DNA from: Melioribacteraceae bacterium 4301-Me
GTDB taxonomy: Bacteria; Bacteroidota; Ignavibacteria; Ignavibacteriales; Melioribacteraceae
Direction of reading: 5' to 3'
Assembly: GCA_041538185.1 (NCBI GenBank)
Contig: JBGORM010000006.1
Coordinates: forward strand, 62,001-126,000
Length of the DNA stretch: 64,000 nt
The position numbers were made by a program, and so were the translations under genes. The notes beneath the pieces are model-generated. The model had not been told where the DNA came from. It did not search any database and saw nothing but the letters and a program-made list of their open reading frames with translations. Shown here in pieces: positions 40,100 through 48,612 of the stretch (positions are counted from its first letter, which is position 1; each line of letters begins with the position of its first letter).

Positions 40100-41398
40100 T
40101 CAAATAAAGAGCAACTGAACTATCACAAAAATTGGCAGTAAAATAATCAAAGAGAACTTAAAGATATAACTAAAAAAGCTTGGCATTTTAATGTTGTTTT
40201 CTTCTGCAACGGCTTTTACCATGAAGTTTGGACCGTTTCCAATATATGTCATGCTTCCGAAAAATACTGCACCAATAGAAATTGCACGAAGCAGATTTTC
40301 ACTTATTTCTGCTACTATTTTACCAGAGGTTTCTCCTAATCCTAACGCTAATGAGTGAAAAGTAACGGCAGTCGGTGTGTTGTCTAAAAAGCTGCTCAGC
40401 AGTCCTGTGTAGTAATAAAACTGTTGGGGTGTATTAACACCTAAATGATGAGCATTCGTTTCAAGATATAACAAACAAGGAACCATTGTTATAAAAATTC
40501 CTAAAAATAAGTATGCTACTTCTTTTATTGGTTCCCAAGTAAAATTGTTTGATTCTCTAACTAACTTGGTGGTAAATAAAATTGATAACCCGCCCATTAT
40601 AAAGATAACCCCCTCGCGTATAAATCTGTAAAATTCATTTTGTTTGATAAATGGCAGGTAATGTTCATTCAAAAAGGCAACTGCTAAAACAACGCCAATA
40701 AGCCAAAGGAAGTTCAGTTTGCCGTGAATTTTTATGGGTTTTACATACTCAATGTCTCTTATTTTAGCAGAGAGGGGTTCTTTTTTATAATAATAACTAT
40801 CAACGAAAAAATAAATTAAGAGAAGTAAACCATTAGTTACTAACCATTCGACAGAAAGGCTAAAAAACCAAGTAAATGGAGCACCACGTAAATACATCAT
40901 AAAGAGGGGTGGGTCACCAAGAGGAGTAAGTAGACCTCCGCAGTTCGCTACTATTCCTATAAAAAAAAGTATGGTGTGTTCTTTAAATTGTCTTTCTTTG
41001 TTTGTTTGAATTACGGGACGAATCAATAACATTGCTGCGCCAGTTGTTCCCATAAAAGAAGCAAGTACTGCGCCGATAGCTAAAAAAGCAGTATTAATTG
41101 CGGGTTTCGCCTCTATATCACCTGTAAGATATATTCCACCTGTAATTGTAAAAAGAGACCCTAGTAAAATTATAAATGGTACGTAATCAAATACGAGAGT
41201 CTTAAACAATTCGTGACTAAGATTATTAGCAAGCATAAAAATAATTACAGGCACGCTTAGCAATAGAGCAATGATTAATTTGTTCTTGTTCTTTTCCCAA
41301 AAATGATTCATGAATAGAGGAAATAAGGCAATTGACAATAGCATTAGAATGAAGGGAACGACAGAAATTAAAGGAATTGACACGCCAATATTTTCCAT
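40100..41398 (-). CDS. NhaD/ArsB-superfamily ion transporter
   Basis: This 432-residue protein has about 11-12 membrane helices and sequence of the ion-transporter superfamily that holds NhaD Na+/H+ antiporters, citrate and arsenite permeases. Recognisable parts are 'GTTGAAMLLIRPVIQ', 'NCGGLLTPLGDPPLFMMYLR' and 'SSFLDNTPTAVTFHSLALG', where the paired 'PLGDPP' and 'DNTPTA' loops resemble the two re-entrant hairpins. Bacteroidota relatives are annotated as sodium:proton antiporters. The real ion is not shown by sequence alone. It is preceded on the same strand by a PIG-L deacetylase gene 68 bases away. Confidence 0.8.
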   Translation of the reverse strand: MENIGVSIPLISVVPFILMLLSIALFPLFMNHFWEKNKNKLIIALLLSVPVIIFMLANNLSHELFKTLVFDYVPFIILLGSLFTITGGIYLTGDIEAKPAINTAFLAIGAVLASFMGTTGAAMLLIRPVIQTNKERQFKEHTILFFIGIVANCGGLLTPLGDPPLFMMYLRGAPFTWFFSLSVEWLVTNGLLLLIYFFVDSYYYKKEPLSAKIRDIEYVKPIKIHGKLNFLWLIGVVLAVAFLNEHYLPFIKQNEFYRFIREGVIFIMGGLSILFTTKLVRESNNFTWEPIKEVAYLFLGIFITMVPCLLYLETNAHHLGVNTPQQFYYYTGLLSSFLDNTPTAVTFHSLALGLGETSGKIVAEISENLLRAISIGAVFFGSMTYIGNGPNFMVKAVAEENNIKMPSFFSYIFKFSLIILLPIFVIVQLLFI

Positions 41399-41466
41399 AG
41401 TATTTCCTTAAAAAAATTATTGGCGCAAAATTAAGTCATTTATTCGAATAATGAAAAGTTTTGCTG

Positions 41467-42174
41467 TTAATTAATTCCTGTAAATAAATCCTCTAAAGGT
41501 GGATGAAAAGTCTCGTTAAATATCTCAAACACACATTTATTTCCTAATAACTCTTTAATTTTGGTACGAGAGATTGTTTCTTGATATGTTTCGTAGCATG
41601 AAAGTGCATTTAATGCTGCATCTAAGTCTTGGTTGTCAACTGTAATTACACAATCGATTTCTTCGGTAGTTGACCAACTTAAATGAAAGTAAGTTGATTT
41701 TTTAGCAGCATCCTCAGTTAATGTGTGAAAAGCAAGTCGCTTTAAATACAGGTATCTCTCTTTCAATTCGACGAATGCTCTTTTGACCACAGCGTGAGTT
41801 ACAAGGTGGTCATGAAAACCACTTATGCCATGTACTGCATAGGTTACAATAACTTCCGGCTTTGTTTTTGTGATTTCATCTTTTATAGCATTTTCTAAAA
41901 TGCGCGGGTCCAATTCTTTTAAGCCGCTGTCAGGAAAGTCTAAAACAGTCATCCCCGAAAGCTTCAAGACTTTTTCTACCTTTTGCATCTCTTTGTAGCG
42001 TATTTCACCCATTTCTTCAATTGATAGGTTTAACTTAAATCGTTGTTTAGTAGCGCCGCCTTTAGTTAGAGTTAATAAAAAAACTTCGTGACCTTCTCTT
42101 TGTTGTTTGTTCATTACATGTGCAGTGCCAAAAGATTCATCGTCTGGGTGTGGATAGATATATAGAATTCTCAT
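41467..42174 (-). CDS. PIG-L family deacetylase
   Basis: This 235-residue protein opens with the zinc motif 'IYPHPDDESFG' (HPDD at residues 9-12) and has the second metal/catalytic block 'GFHDHLVTHAVVKRAF', where the HxxH histidines lie near residue 120. PIG-L/LmbE deacetylases remove acetyl groups from N-acetylglucosamine derivatives, including precursors of bacillithiol and mycothiol. No glycosyltransferase such as BshA is nearby, so the substrate stays open. It is divergent from the polyketide operon. Confidence 0.88.
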   Translation of the reverse strand: MRILYIYPHPDDESFGTAHVMNKQQREGHEVFLLTLTKGGATKQRFKLNLSIEEMGEIRYKEMQKVEKVLKLSGMTVLDFPDSGLKELDPRILENAIKDEITKTKPEVIVTYAVHGISGFHDHLVTHAVVKRAFVELKERYLYLKRLAFHTLTEDAAKKSTYFHLSWSTTEEIDCVITVDNQDLDAALNALSCYETYQETISRTKIKELLGNKCVFEIFNETFHPPLEDLFTGIN

Positions 42175-42292
42175 CCCTTCCTCCTAAGATATTGTTGTTT
42201 TTTGAAAAACATTTTTCCCTTAATTACTAGGTATAAAAATATGTAAATAAAAAGACATTGTGTTTTGTTTTAATGCTGCTTAATATCAACTC

Positions 42293-42378
42293 AAAAAAAT
42301 TCACGAGAATTCACCACTTTGTGGGTGGATTCCCATTTTTCTAACAAGCTAGTGGTCTGGTGGAAAATTTGGATTAAA
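42293..42378. repeat. dispersed imperfect palindromic repeat
   Basis: This 86-base unit lies between the PIG-L and polyketide synthase genes. It shares 'gaattcaccact', 'ccatttttctaac' and 'ctggtggaaaattt' in the same order with 18133-18197 (the last two) and 55450-55495 (the first). Arms such as CACCAC/GTGG can pair. It lies just ahead of the polyketide synthase start, so it may overlap the promoter. Confidence 0.6.
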
Positions 42379-42397
42379 TAAAAGTGGAGATATCTTA

Positions 42398-43477
42398 ATG
42401 TTAATAGATATAGAAACGGCACTGCCTCCCTTTAGAGTTAGCCAAAAATTTGCTGCTGAGAAGCTGAAAATAGTTATGGGTAATAATCCTGTGGTTAGTA
42501 GAATGATAGATGCCATTTCGGTTAACTCAGGCATTGAATATAGATATACTGTAGTTGCAAATGCTGATAATTCCTTAAGAGATAAATTTTACTTTGATAA
42601 TGACAAATATTTAATGCAGGATACGAAAGCAAGAATGCATGAATATGAATTTTGGTCAAAAACCCTTTCAATTAAAGCAGTTGATAGTATTATCTCGAAA
42701 AATAAAATTGATGTAAATAACATAGGAAAAATAGTCACAGTTTCTTGCACAGGTTTTTTTGCCCCAGGAATAGATTGCGAAATAATCAAACATTTTTCTT
42801 TGCCTACAAACATTAAAAGGACTAATATAGGTTTTATGGGTTGTGCGGCTGCAATAACCGGGTTTAACAGTGTATTTGATACAATTAAATGTAAACCAAG
42901 CGAGAGTGTTTTAATGATTGCTGTAGAGCTTTGTAGTTTACATCTACAGAATACCCCTACAAAAGATAATTTATTGGCAAGTATGTTGTTTGCTGATGGT
43001 TGTGCCGCTGCGTTTTTTTCTAATAATAAAGTTGACAATAAAACAGCAGTTAAAATTATAAAAACGCACACAATGTTGTTCGATAGCACAGCAGAGTATA
43101 TGGGCTGGAAAATTGGTAACTATGGTTTTGAAATGATACTTTCTAACGAACTCCCCAAGCTAATATTTGAGTATGCATGTCCCTCTTTATGTGAGTTTTT
43201 AAAAGAAAATAATATCGATTTGAAATCAATAAAACATTGGGCATTACATCCGGGCGGCAGAGCAATTATTGATTCTTTGCAGAAGGGACTTAATTTAACA
43301 GATGAACAAACAGAACCTTCAAGAAAAATTTTAAGGGATTACGGTAATATGTCTTCGCCATCAATTCTTTTTGTATTAAAGGAACTGCTAAATAAGATTA
43401 AAAAAGATGAGCTTTGTTGTGCAGTAGCTTTCGGACCCGGCTTAACAATGGAAGTTGCATTAATGAAAGGAGTATAG
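42398..43477 (+). CDS. type III polyketide synthase (chalcone/stilbene synthase family)
   Basis: This 359-residue protein has the full type III PKS triad: Cys 149 in 'TNIGFMGCAAAITGF', His 284 in 'HWALHPGGRAIIDS' and Asn 317 in 'RDYGNMSSPSILF'. These enzymes are homodimers that condense CoA starters with malonyl-CoA and cyclise the product to resorcinols or pyrones. With a methyltransferase and a flavoprotein encoded directly downstream, the locus has the same content as the srsABC phenolic-lipid operon of Streptomyces griseus. That makes long-chain alkylresorcinol or alkylpyrone a reasonable product, by analogy only. The ATG follows 'gtggagat'. Confidence 0.93.
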   Translation: MLIDIETALPPFRVSQKFAAEKLKIVMGNNPVVSRMIDAISVNSGIEYRYTVVANADNSLRDKFYFDNDKYLMQDTKARMHEYEFWSKTLSIKAVDSIISKNKIDVNNIGKIVTVSCTGFFAPGIDCEIIKHFSLPTNIKRTNIGFMGCAAAITGFNSVFDTIKCKPSESVLMIAVELCSLHLQNTPTKDNLLASMLFADGCAAAFFSNNKVDNKTAVKIIKTHTMLFDSTAEYMGWKIGNYGFEMILSNELPKLIFEYACPSLCEFLKENNIDLKSIKHWALHPGGRAIIDSLQKGLNLTDEQTEPSRKILRDYGNMSSPSILFVLKELLNKIKKDELCCAVAFGPGLTMEVALMKGV

Positions 43478-44145
43478 TGTTGCTAAAACGTAGTAGAGAA
43501 AAAGAACTAATGGATAATTTTGGTATCGAAGATGAAAGAATAGATTTGGCATTAAAAGAGATTGCAAAGGTAAATAAGTTATTAGGAGGCATTTCTGTAA
43601 GCCGCAGCGCTTTGAAAATTCTACTAAAGAATCACAAGAAGGAAGTTAATCTTTTAGATGTGGGCGCTGGGGGGTGTGATATTTTTTTAAATGGGCATTA
43701 CTCTACACATATTAAGCTTACAACAGTTGATGCTAATTTGAGATCATGCCGATATTTATTATCTAAAACTAAAAGTATCTCCATAGTTTGTGGAGATGCA
43801 AAAGCACTTCCTTTTAAAAAAAAGAGCTTCGATGTAATTCATGCTTCGTTGTTTCTTCATCATTTTGCTGATGAAGAAATTATTATGCTTCTTAAATCTT
43901 TTTTGGAGCTGGCAAAATTAGGGGTTATTATAAACGATTTGCATCGGTCCATTTTTGCTTATTGGGGAATAAAGATTATTTCTTTTCTTTTTTCCAAAAG
44001 TGAACTATTTAAAAATGATGCACCCCTCTCCGTTAAACGCGGCTTTACGAAAAATGAGCTCAAAACTATTTTGAACAAGATTGGTAAAAAATATATAATT
44101 AATTGGAGATGGGCTTTTCGATGGAGAGTTGTTGTTGAAGTATGA
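43477..44145 (+). CDS. SAM-dependent methyltransferase of the polyketide operon
   Basis: The frame is open further upstream but the likely start is GTG 43477 (or TTG 43480). It overlaps the last base of the polyketide synthase stop, and AAAGGAG at 43466-43472 fits as ribosome-binding site. The ~222-residue protein has the class I AdoMet motif 'LLDVGAGGCDIFL' (about residue 62) followed by 'TTVDANLRS' and 'VCGDAKALPFKKKSFDVIHA'. It probably O- or C-methylates the polyketide ring. It overlaps the next gene by 4 bases. Confidence 0.85.
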   Translation: MLLKRSREKELMDNFGIEDERIDLALKEIAKVNKLLGGISVSRSALKILLKNHKKEVNLLDVGAGGCDIFLNGHYSTHIKLTTVDANLRSCRYLLSKTKSISIVCGDAKALPFKKKSFDVIHASLFLHHFADEEIIMLLKSFLELAKLGVIINDLHRSIFAYWGIKIISFLFSKSELFKNDAPLSVKRGFTKNELKTILNKIGKKYIINWRWAFRWRVVVEV

Positions 44146-45341
44146 ATAAAATTGATAAAACTACTTTTGATATTGCAATTATAGGTGGTGGACCTGCTGG
44201 TAGCAGCGCTGCTTTTTATTTGTCAAAACTTGGCTTTGATGTTTGCATCTTTGAAAAAAAAGAATTTCCTCGAGAAACTATTTGTGGGGAGTTTCTTTCA
44301 CTTGAGGTAATTGCTTTTTTAAAGGAAACTGAATTGTTTAATTCTTTCCTACAGTTAAAACCGAACTTGATAAATAAAGTTAAAGTTTATGACCAAAACT
44401 CTGTTTTGGGAACTAATCTCTATTTTACAGCTTACGGTATAAAACGAGGCAAGTTCGACATGTTTTTGCTAAGACGAGCTGCTGACTATTGTACTAAGGT
44501 ATTTCAACCAGCAGAGGTAAAGTCTATTGAAATTAATTCCGCCGATAACTACTCTGTGCTTTTCGAGTATAATAAAAAATTGTTGAAAATAACAGCAAAA
44601 GAAGTAATAGCCGCTTACGGCAAGAGGAATGTTTTAGATAAACACCTCAACAGAAAATTTGTAAGTAGTAAAAGTCGGCTTAACGGAGTAAAATTTCATA
44701 TAAGTAAAGAAAGACTTTCATCTTACAACCAAAATACTATTTCAATTTTTATTGCAGATGATATTTATTGTGGTATCAATTGTGTGGATGATGAGATGGC
44801 TACAATATGTTTTTTAAAAAACGATTTGCTGAGGACAATTTCTGCAAGAGAGCACGTATTATATCTTTGCAAACAGAATAAATTTTTTGGAGAATTATTG
44901 CAGAAAGTTTCAGAAGAAGAATTAAATAAAATCAAATTATATGGTGCTGGGGACATTCACTTTGGCAAAAAAGAGATTGTACAAAACGGCATTTTTATGA
45001 TAGGAGATGCTGCCAGGGTAATAGCACCGTTAATAGGAGACGGAATTGGATGTGCTGTTCAAAATGCAAAGCTTTTATCAGAAATTATAAATGAGAAGGT
45101 AAAAAAGAATTTAAAAAGAAATTCGACCGAAGAGATTTACAAGCATGAATGGCATAAGCTGTTCAACAAAAGATTCCAAACGGCAAACTTAATTCAACAT
45201 ATTTTATTTAATAAAAAATGCAGAAAGGCTGCAATTAAATTAATTAACAAAGTTCCTTCTTTTTTAACTCAAATAGTAAAAATGACAAGAGCACAAGTAT
45301 TAACTGAGACGTTTTCTGAATCTCAACGAGCTAAAAATTAG
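44142..45341 (+). CDS. FAD-dependent oxidoreductase of the polyketide operon
   Basis: This 399-residue protein has an N-terminal dinucleotide motif 'AIIGGGPAGSSAAFYLSKLG' (about residues 11-30), the 'ETICGEFLS' stretch seen in geranylgeranyl-reductase-like flavoproteins, and the second FAD motif 'GDAARVIAPLIGDGIGCAVQ'. This places it in the UbiH/GGR-like group that hydroxylates aromatic rings or reduces isoprenoid chains. In srsABC-like loci the third gene is a ring hydroxylase that leads to quinones, which fits. Its 3' end overlaps the convergent ABC permease gene by 42 bases. Confidence 0.88.
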   Translation: MNKIDKTTFDIAIIGGGPAGSSAAFYLSKLGFDVCIFEKKEFPRETICGEFLSLEVIAFLKETELFNSFLQLKPNLINKVKVYDQNSVLGTNLYFTAYGIKRGKFDMFLLRRAADYCTKVFQPAEVKSIEINSADNYSVLFEYNKKLLKITAKEVIAAYGKRNVLDKHLNRKFVSSKSRLNGVKFHISKERLSSYNQNTISIFIADDIYCGINCVDDEMATICFLKNDLLRTISAREHVLYLCKQNKFFGELLQKVSEEELNKIKLYGAGDIHFGKKEIVQNGIFMIGDAARVIAPLIGDGIGCAVQNAKLLSEIINEKVKKNLKRNSTEEIYKHEWHKLFNKRFQTANLIQHILFNKKCRKAAIKLINKVPSFLTQIVKMTRAQVLTETFSESQRAKN

Positions 45342-46427
45342 GATAACAATTCCTGCCGCTAAAAGAACAGAAATTTCTGGAATTAATTGAGTAAATCCAT
45401 CGCCTTTTAAAATCACTCCTCGTATTATTGTTATGTAATATCTCAATGGAATTAAGTATGTGATTGGCTGAATCCATCCAGGCATGTTTTCAATTGGGAA
45501 TGCAAAGCCAGAAAGAAAATTCATTGGAAGTAGAACCCCAAAAGTTGCCACCATCATTGCCTGCTGCTGCGTTTTGGAAATTGTTGATATAAACAAACCA
45601 AGTCCAATTGAAGATAAAACGTAAATTAAAGAAGCTATCATTAGAAAAAAGAAATCACCTTTAATTGAAATACCAAACCAATAAACCATAACTGCAGTAA
45701 CAATTAATACGTCCATAAAGCCCAATAAAACAAAGGGGAGAGTTTTTCCAATAATTAATTGATATGGTTTAATAGGTGAAACTATAATTTGTTCGAGTGT
45801 TCCAATTTCCCGCTCCTTTACAATTCCCATAGCCATAAGTGTAGTTGTAATAATTGTTAATATTAAGCCTACTATTCCAGGCAACATAAAAAATCTCGTT
45901 TTAAGATTAGGGTTGTACCAAAAACGAAGTTCTGGACTAACAGTGCCAAAAGGTTGTTTAGCATTCAGCATTGTGCTTTTCTGCAGCAAAATATTGCTTG
46001 AATAACTTGAAACGATACTAGTTACATAGCCAAGAGTGATAGAAGTTTTGTTTCCATCAGAACCATCGAACAGAGCTTGCACACTAACTTGCTCTCCGCG
46101 TTTTAATTTCTTCTCGAAATCGTTTGGAATTACAAGCGTCCATAAAACATCGCCATTATCAATTAACTCTGTTATTCTATTGTAGCTGTCAACATAATAC
46201 TTAATCGAAAAATATCCTGAGCTTTCAAATTTTTCTATAAAGCTGCGGCTGGTTACACTTTTATCCATATCATAAACTGCAGTACTTATATTGAATATAT
46301 CGAGATTGGCTGCATAGCCTAAAAGAATCAACTGAATTGCCGGTGCAACAAAGATTATGCTGAACAGCTTTGGGTCTCTTTTAAGCTGCAAAAATTCTTT
46401 TATGATAATATTTAAAATTGTTTTCAT
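45300..46427 (-). CDS. ABC-2 type efflux permease (second)
   Basis: This 375-residue permease has one N-terminal helix, a large extracytoplasmic domain (about residues 45-175) and five or six C-terminal helices with 'GIVKEREIGTLEQIIVSPIK' and 'NFLSGFAFPIENMPGWIQPI'. It is of the YbhS/YbhR type, half of a heterodimeric exporter. The upstream gene encodes its close paralogue 18 bases away. It ends the seven-gene efflux operon. Its 3' end overlaps the convergent flavoprotein gene by 42 bases. Confidence 0.9.
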   Translation of the reverse strand: MKTILNIIIKEFLQLKRDPKLFSIIFVAPAIQLILLGYAANLDIFNISTAVYDMDKSVTSRSFIEKFESSGYFSIKYYVDSYNRITELIDNGDVLWTLVIPNDFEKKLKRGEQVSVQALFDGSDGNKTSITLGYVTSIVSSYSSNILLQKSTMLNAKQPFGTVSPELRFWYNPNLKTRFFMLPGIVGLILTIITTTLMAMGIVKEREIGTLEQIIVSPIKPYQLIIGKTLPFVLLGFMDVLIVTAVMVYWFGISIKGDFFFLMIASLIYVLSSIGLGLFISTISKTQQQAMMVATFGVLLPMNFLSGFAFPIENMPGWIQPITYLIPLRYYITIIRGVILKGDGFTQLIPEISVLLAAGIVILIFSSLRFRKRLS

Positions 46428-46444
46428 CTTTTGCTCTTGGTCAT

Positions 46445-47575
46445 TTAATCAACTTTATTTTTTCTATTTATGATGGAAGCAACAGTTAAAAAGAAAAAAG
46501 AAAAAATCAGTAAGTAAATTAATTGTGGCCAAAAAGCCTCAATACCTACTCCCTTTAGCATTATATCTCTTAGAATAACAATATAAAACTTTACTGGAGT
46601 AATGTTGGTTAAAATCTGAATAGCAGGGGGCATACTTTCTATAGGAAAAACGAAGCCCGACAAAAGAAAAGAAGGAAGTATAGTTATTAATGCTGAGAGT
46701 TGAAAAGCAACTTGTTGTGAATCGGATATCGATGAAATTAAAATTCCAAGATTGAGGGAAGCAAAAAGAAATATAAATGTTGAAACGAAAAGAAGGAGAA
46801 TGCTTCCCTTAATTGTAGCTCCAAATAAAATATAACATGCAAGCAAAATAGTAGACGCTATAATAAGTGAAAGAACAGAGTAAGGCATAGTTTTGCCTAT
46901 TAACAGTTCAATAGATGAAATAGGTGAAACATTTATTTGCTCAATTGAGCCCTTTTCTTTTTCTCTAACGATAGACATTGCAATTGAGATAACAGCAGTC
47001 ATAATTAAAATCATAGAAATTAAGCCGGGTATTAAAAACAAAGTAGAGTTTAAGTCGGGATTAAACCAGAAACGCGGTGAGAGATTTACTGGTATATATG
47101 GCGAGCCTCCTTTTACAGCAAGTGCTTCTTCTACTATTTTAAAGGAGAAAGTGGCAGTGGCAGCATTTATATAACTTGATACTATACTAGCTGTATTAGC
47201 ATCAATAGCGGATATGAGAATTTGGATTTTTGCCTGTCTATTTGAATGAATATTTTTAGAAAAATCCTCAGGAAAAACAATAACTATTCTTGCTATGTTA
47301 GCATCTATGACCTCATTAATTTTTTTTTCAGAATCGATATAGCCAACAACATCAAAATAATTAGAGCTTGTAAGCATGTTAATAAAATAACGGCTGTCTT
47401 CAGACTTATCTAAATCATAAACTACAGTTTTTATATGATGCACATCGAAATTAATTGCATAACCAAAGAGAATAAGAAGAATGAACGGCCAAATAAAAAG
47501 AACATAGAGCATTCTTTTATCACGTTTTAATTGTCGTATTTCTTTTTTTGCAATAGCAAAGATTCTTGTTAACAT
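46445..47575 (-). CDS. ABC-2 type efflux permease (first)
   Basis: This 376-residue protein has the same topology as its neighbour: an N-terminal helix ('MLYVLFIWPFILLILFGYAI'), an extracytoplasmic domain, then C-terminal helices with 'IVREKEKGSIEQINVSPISS' and 'PSFLLSGFVFPIESMPPAIQ'. The two permeases probably form the transmembrane heterodimer driven by the two ATPases in this operon. Substrates of this class include drugs and bile acids, but none is shown here. Confidence 0.9.
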   Translation of the reverse strand: MLTRIFAIAKKEIRQLKRDKRMLYVLFIWPFILLILFGYAINFDVHHIKTVVYDLDKSEDSRYFINMLTSSNYFDVVGYIDSEKKINEVIDANIARIVIVFPEDFSKNIHSNRQAKIQILISAIDANTASIVSSYINAATATFSFKIVEEALAVKGGSPYIPVNLSPRFWFNPDLNSTLFLIPGLISMILIMTAVISIAMSIVREKEKGSIEQINVSPISSIELLIGKTMPYSVLSLIIASTILLACYILFGATIKGSILLLFVSTFIFLFASLNLGILISSISDSQQVAFQLSALITILPSFLLSGFVFPIESMPPAIQILTNITPVKFYIVILRDIMLKGVGIEAFWPQLIYLLIFSFFFLTVASIINRKNKVD

Positions 47576-47617
47576 TTTAAGTCCTCTAAGCCACTATTAA
47601 ATTTCCCCATGTGGATT

Positions 47618-48568
47618 TTAAAAAACCCACCCCTTGGGGGAGGGTAGGGAGGGGCTTTCCAATAAATAAATAAACACGTCCTCCAAAGTTGGCGTAACTT
47701 TTTCTATTCTTTTTACATAGATTGAGTGATAATTTAGTATAGAAATAATCTGCTGTTGATTTTTAAATTCATCATTTACAACAACGTGGATTCGATTCCC
47801 AAAAATTGATGTTTCATTTACAAAATTTTCTTTTTTTAGCACATCCATTGCTTCAACAACGCCGTCGCACTCAATTTCAATGATAGTATTTTTTAAAAAG
47901 TTTGTTTTCAGTTCTTTTGATGTGCCTTCAGCTATTAATTTTCCGTTATTGATTAAGATAATATGGTTGCAAAACTCAGCTTCTTCAAGATAATGTGTTG
48001 TAACAATAACCGTAATTCCTTCTGATGATAAATCATTTATCAAATCCCAAAATCCTTTTCGTGAGACTGGGTCAACGCCGCTTGTAGGTTCGTCCAAAAA
48101 CACAATTTTCGGTCTGTGAATTACAGCAGTTCCTAAAGCAAGTCGTTGTTTTATACCTACAGGCAAAGAAGAGGTCAAAGATTTTTCTTTACCTTCAAGA
48201 TTGGCAGTTTTCAACACCCATTTTTTTCTTTGCTTTAGTTCGTTTCCGGAAAGTCCATAAATGCCGCCAAAAAAATTAATATTTTCTTCGACAGTTAAAT
48301 CGTTATAAAGTGAAAATCGCTGTGACATGTAACCAATATTTTGTTTTACTTTGTCGGGTTGACTTTTAATGCTGAACCCACCAACTAAAGCATCGCCTGA
48401 GGTTGGTTCCAATATTCCACAGAGCATTCTAATTGTAGTTGACTTGCCAGCTCCGTTTGCACCAAGAAAACCAAATATTTCTCCTTTTTTGACTTTGAAG
48501 GAAATATTGTCAACAGCTGTAAACTCACCAAATTTTTTTGTTAAACTATATACTTCTATGCTGTTCAT
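47618..48568 (-). CDS. ABC transporter ATP-binding protein (second)
   Basis: This 316-residue ATPase has Walker A 'GANGAGKST' (about residues 35-43) and Walker B 'IVFLDEPTSGVDP'. The signature loop is 'LPVGIKQRLALG', a variant of LSGGQ that lacks the usual first Ser-Gly. The C-terminus extends as 'LESPSLPSPKGWVF', encoded by a C/G-rich dispersed repeat (47625-47660), so the real family C-terminus is probably 'YLLES'. It pairs with the canonical ATPase upstream; one site of the heterodimer may be catalytically weak. Confidence 0.9.
   Translation of the reverse strand: MNSIEVYSLTKKFGEFTAVDNISFKVKKGEIFGFLGANGAGKSTTIRMLCGILEPTSGDALVGGFSIKSQPDKVKQNIGYMSQRFSLYNDLTVEENINFFGGIYGLSGNELKQRKKWVLKTANLEGKEKSLTSSLPVGIKQRLALGTAVIHRPKIVFLDEPTSGVDPVSRKGFWDLINDLSSEGITVIVTTHYLEEAEFCNHIILINNGKLIAEGTSKELKTNFLKNTIIEIECDGVVEAMDVLKKENFVNETSIFGNRIHVVVNDEFKNQQQIISILNYHSIYVKRIEKVTPTLEDVFIYLLESPSLPSPKGWVF
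47625..47660. repeat. dispersed CCCC/GGGG repeat inside the ATPase gene 3' end
   Basis: On the plus strand this reads as a G-rich run 'ccttgggggagggtagggag'. A similar unit, 'ccctttgggggagttggagg', is found at 50894-50926 in the hlyD-like gene. Both encode Pro/Ser/Lys-Gly tails. Such units are widespread in this bacterial group and look inserted late into gene ends. Confidence 0.6.
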
Positions 48569-48612
48569 TTTTTTTGACTTAAATTTACCTAAAGTAATTA
48601 GTCAATCGTGTT

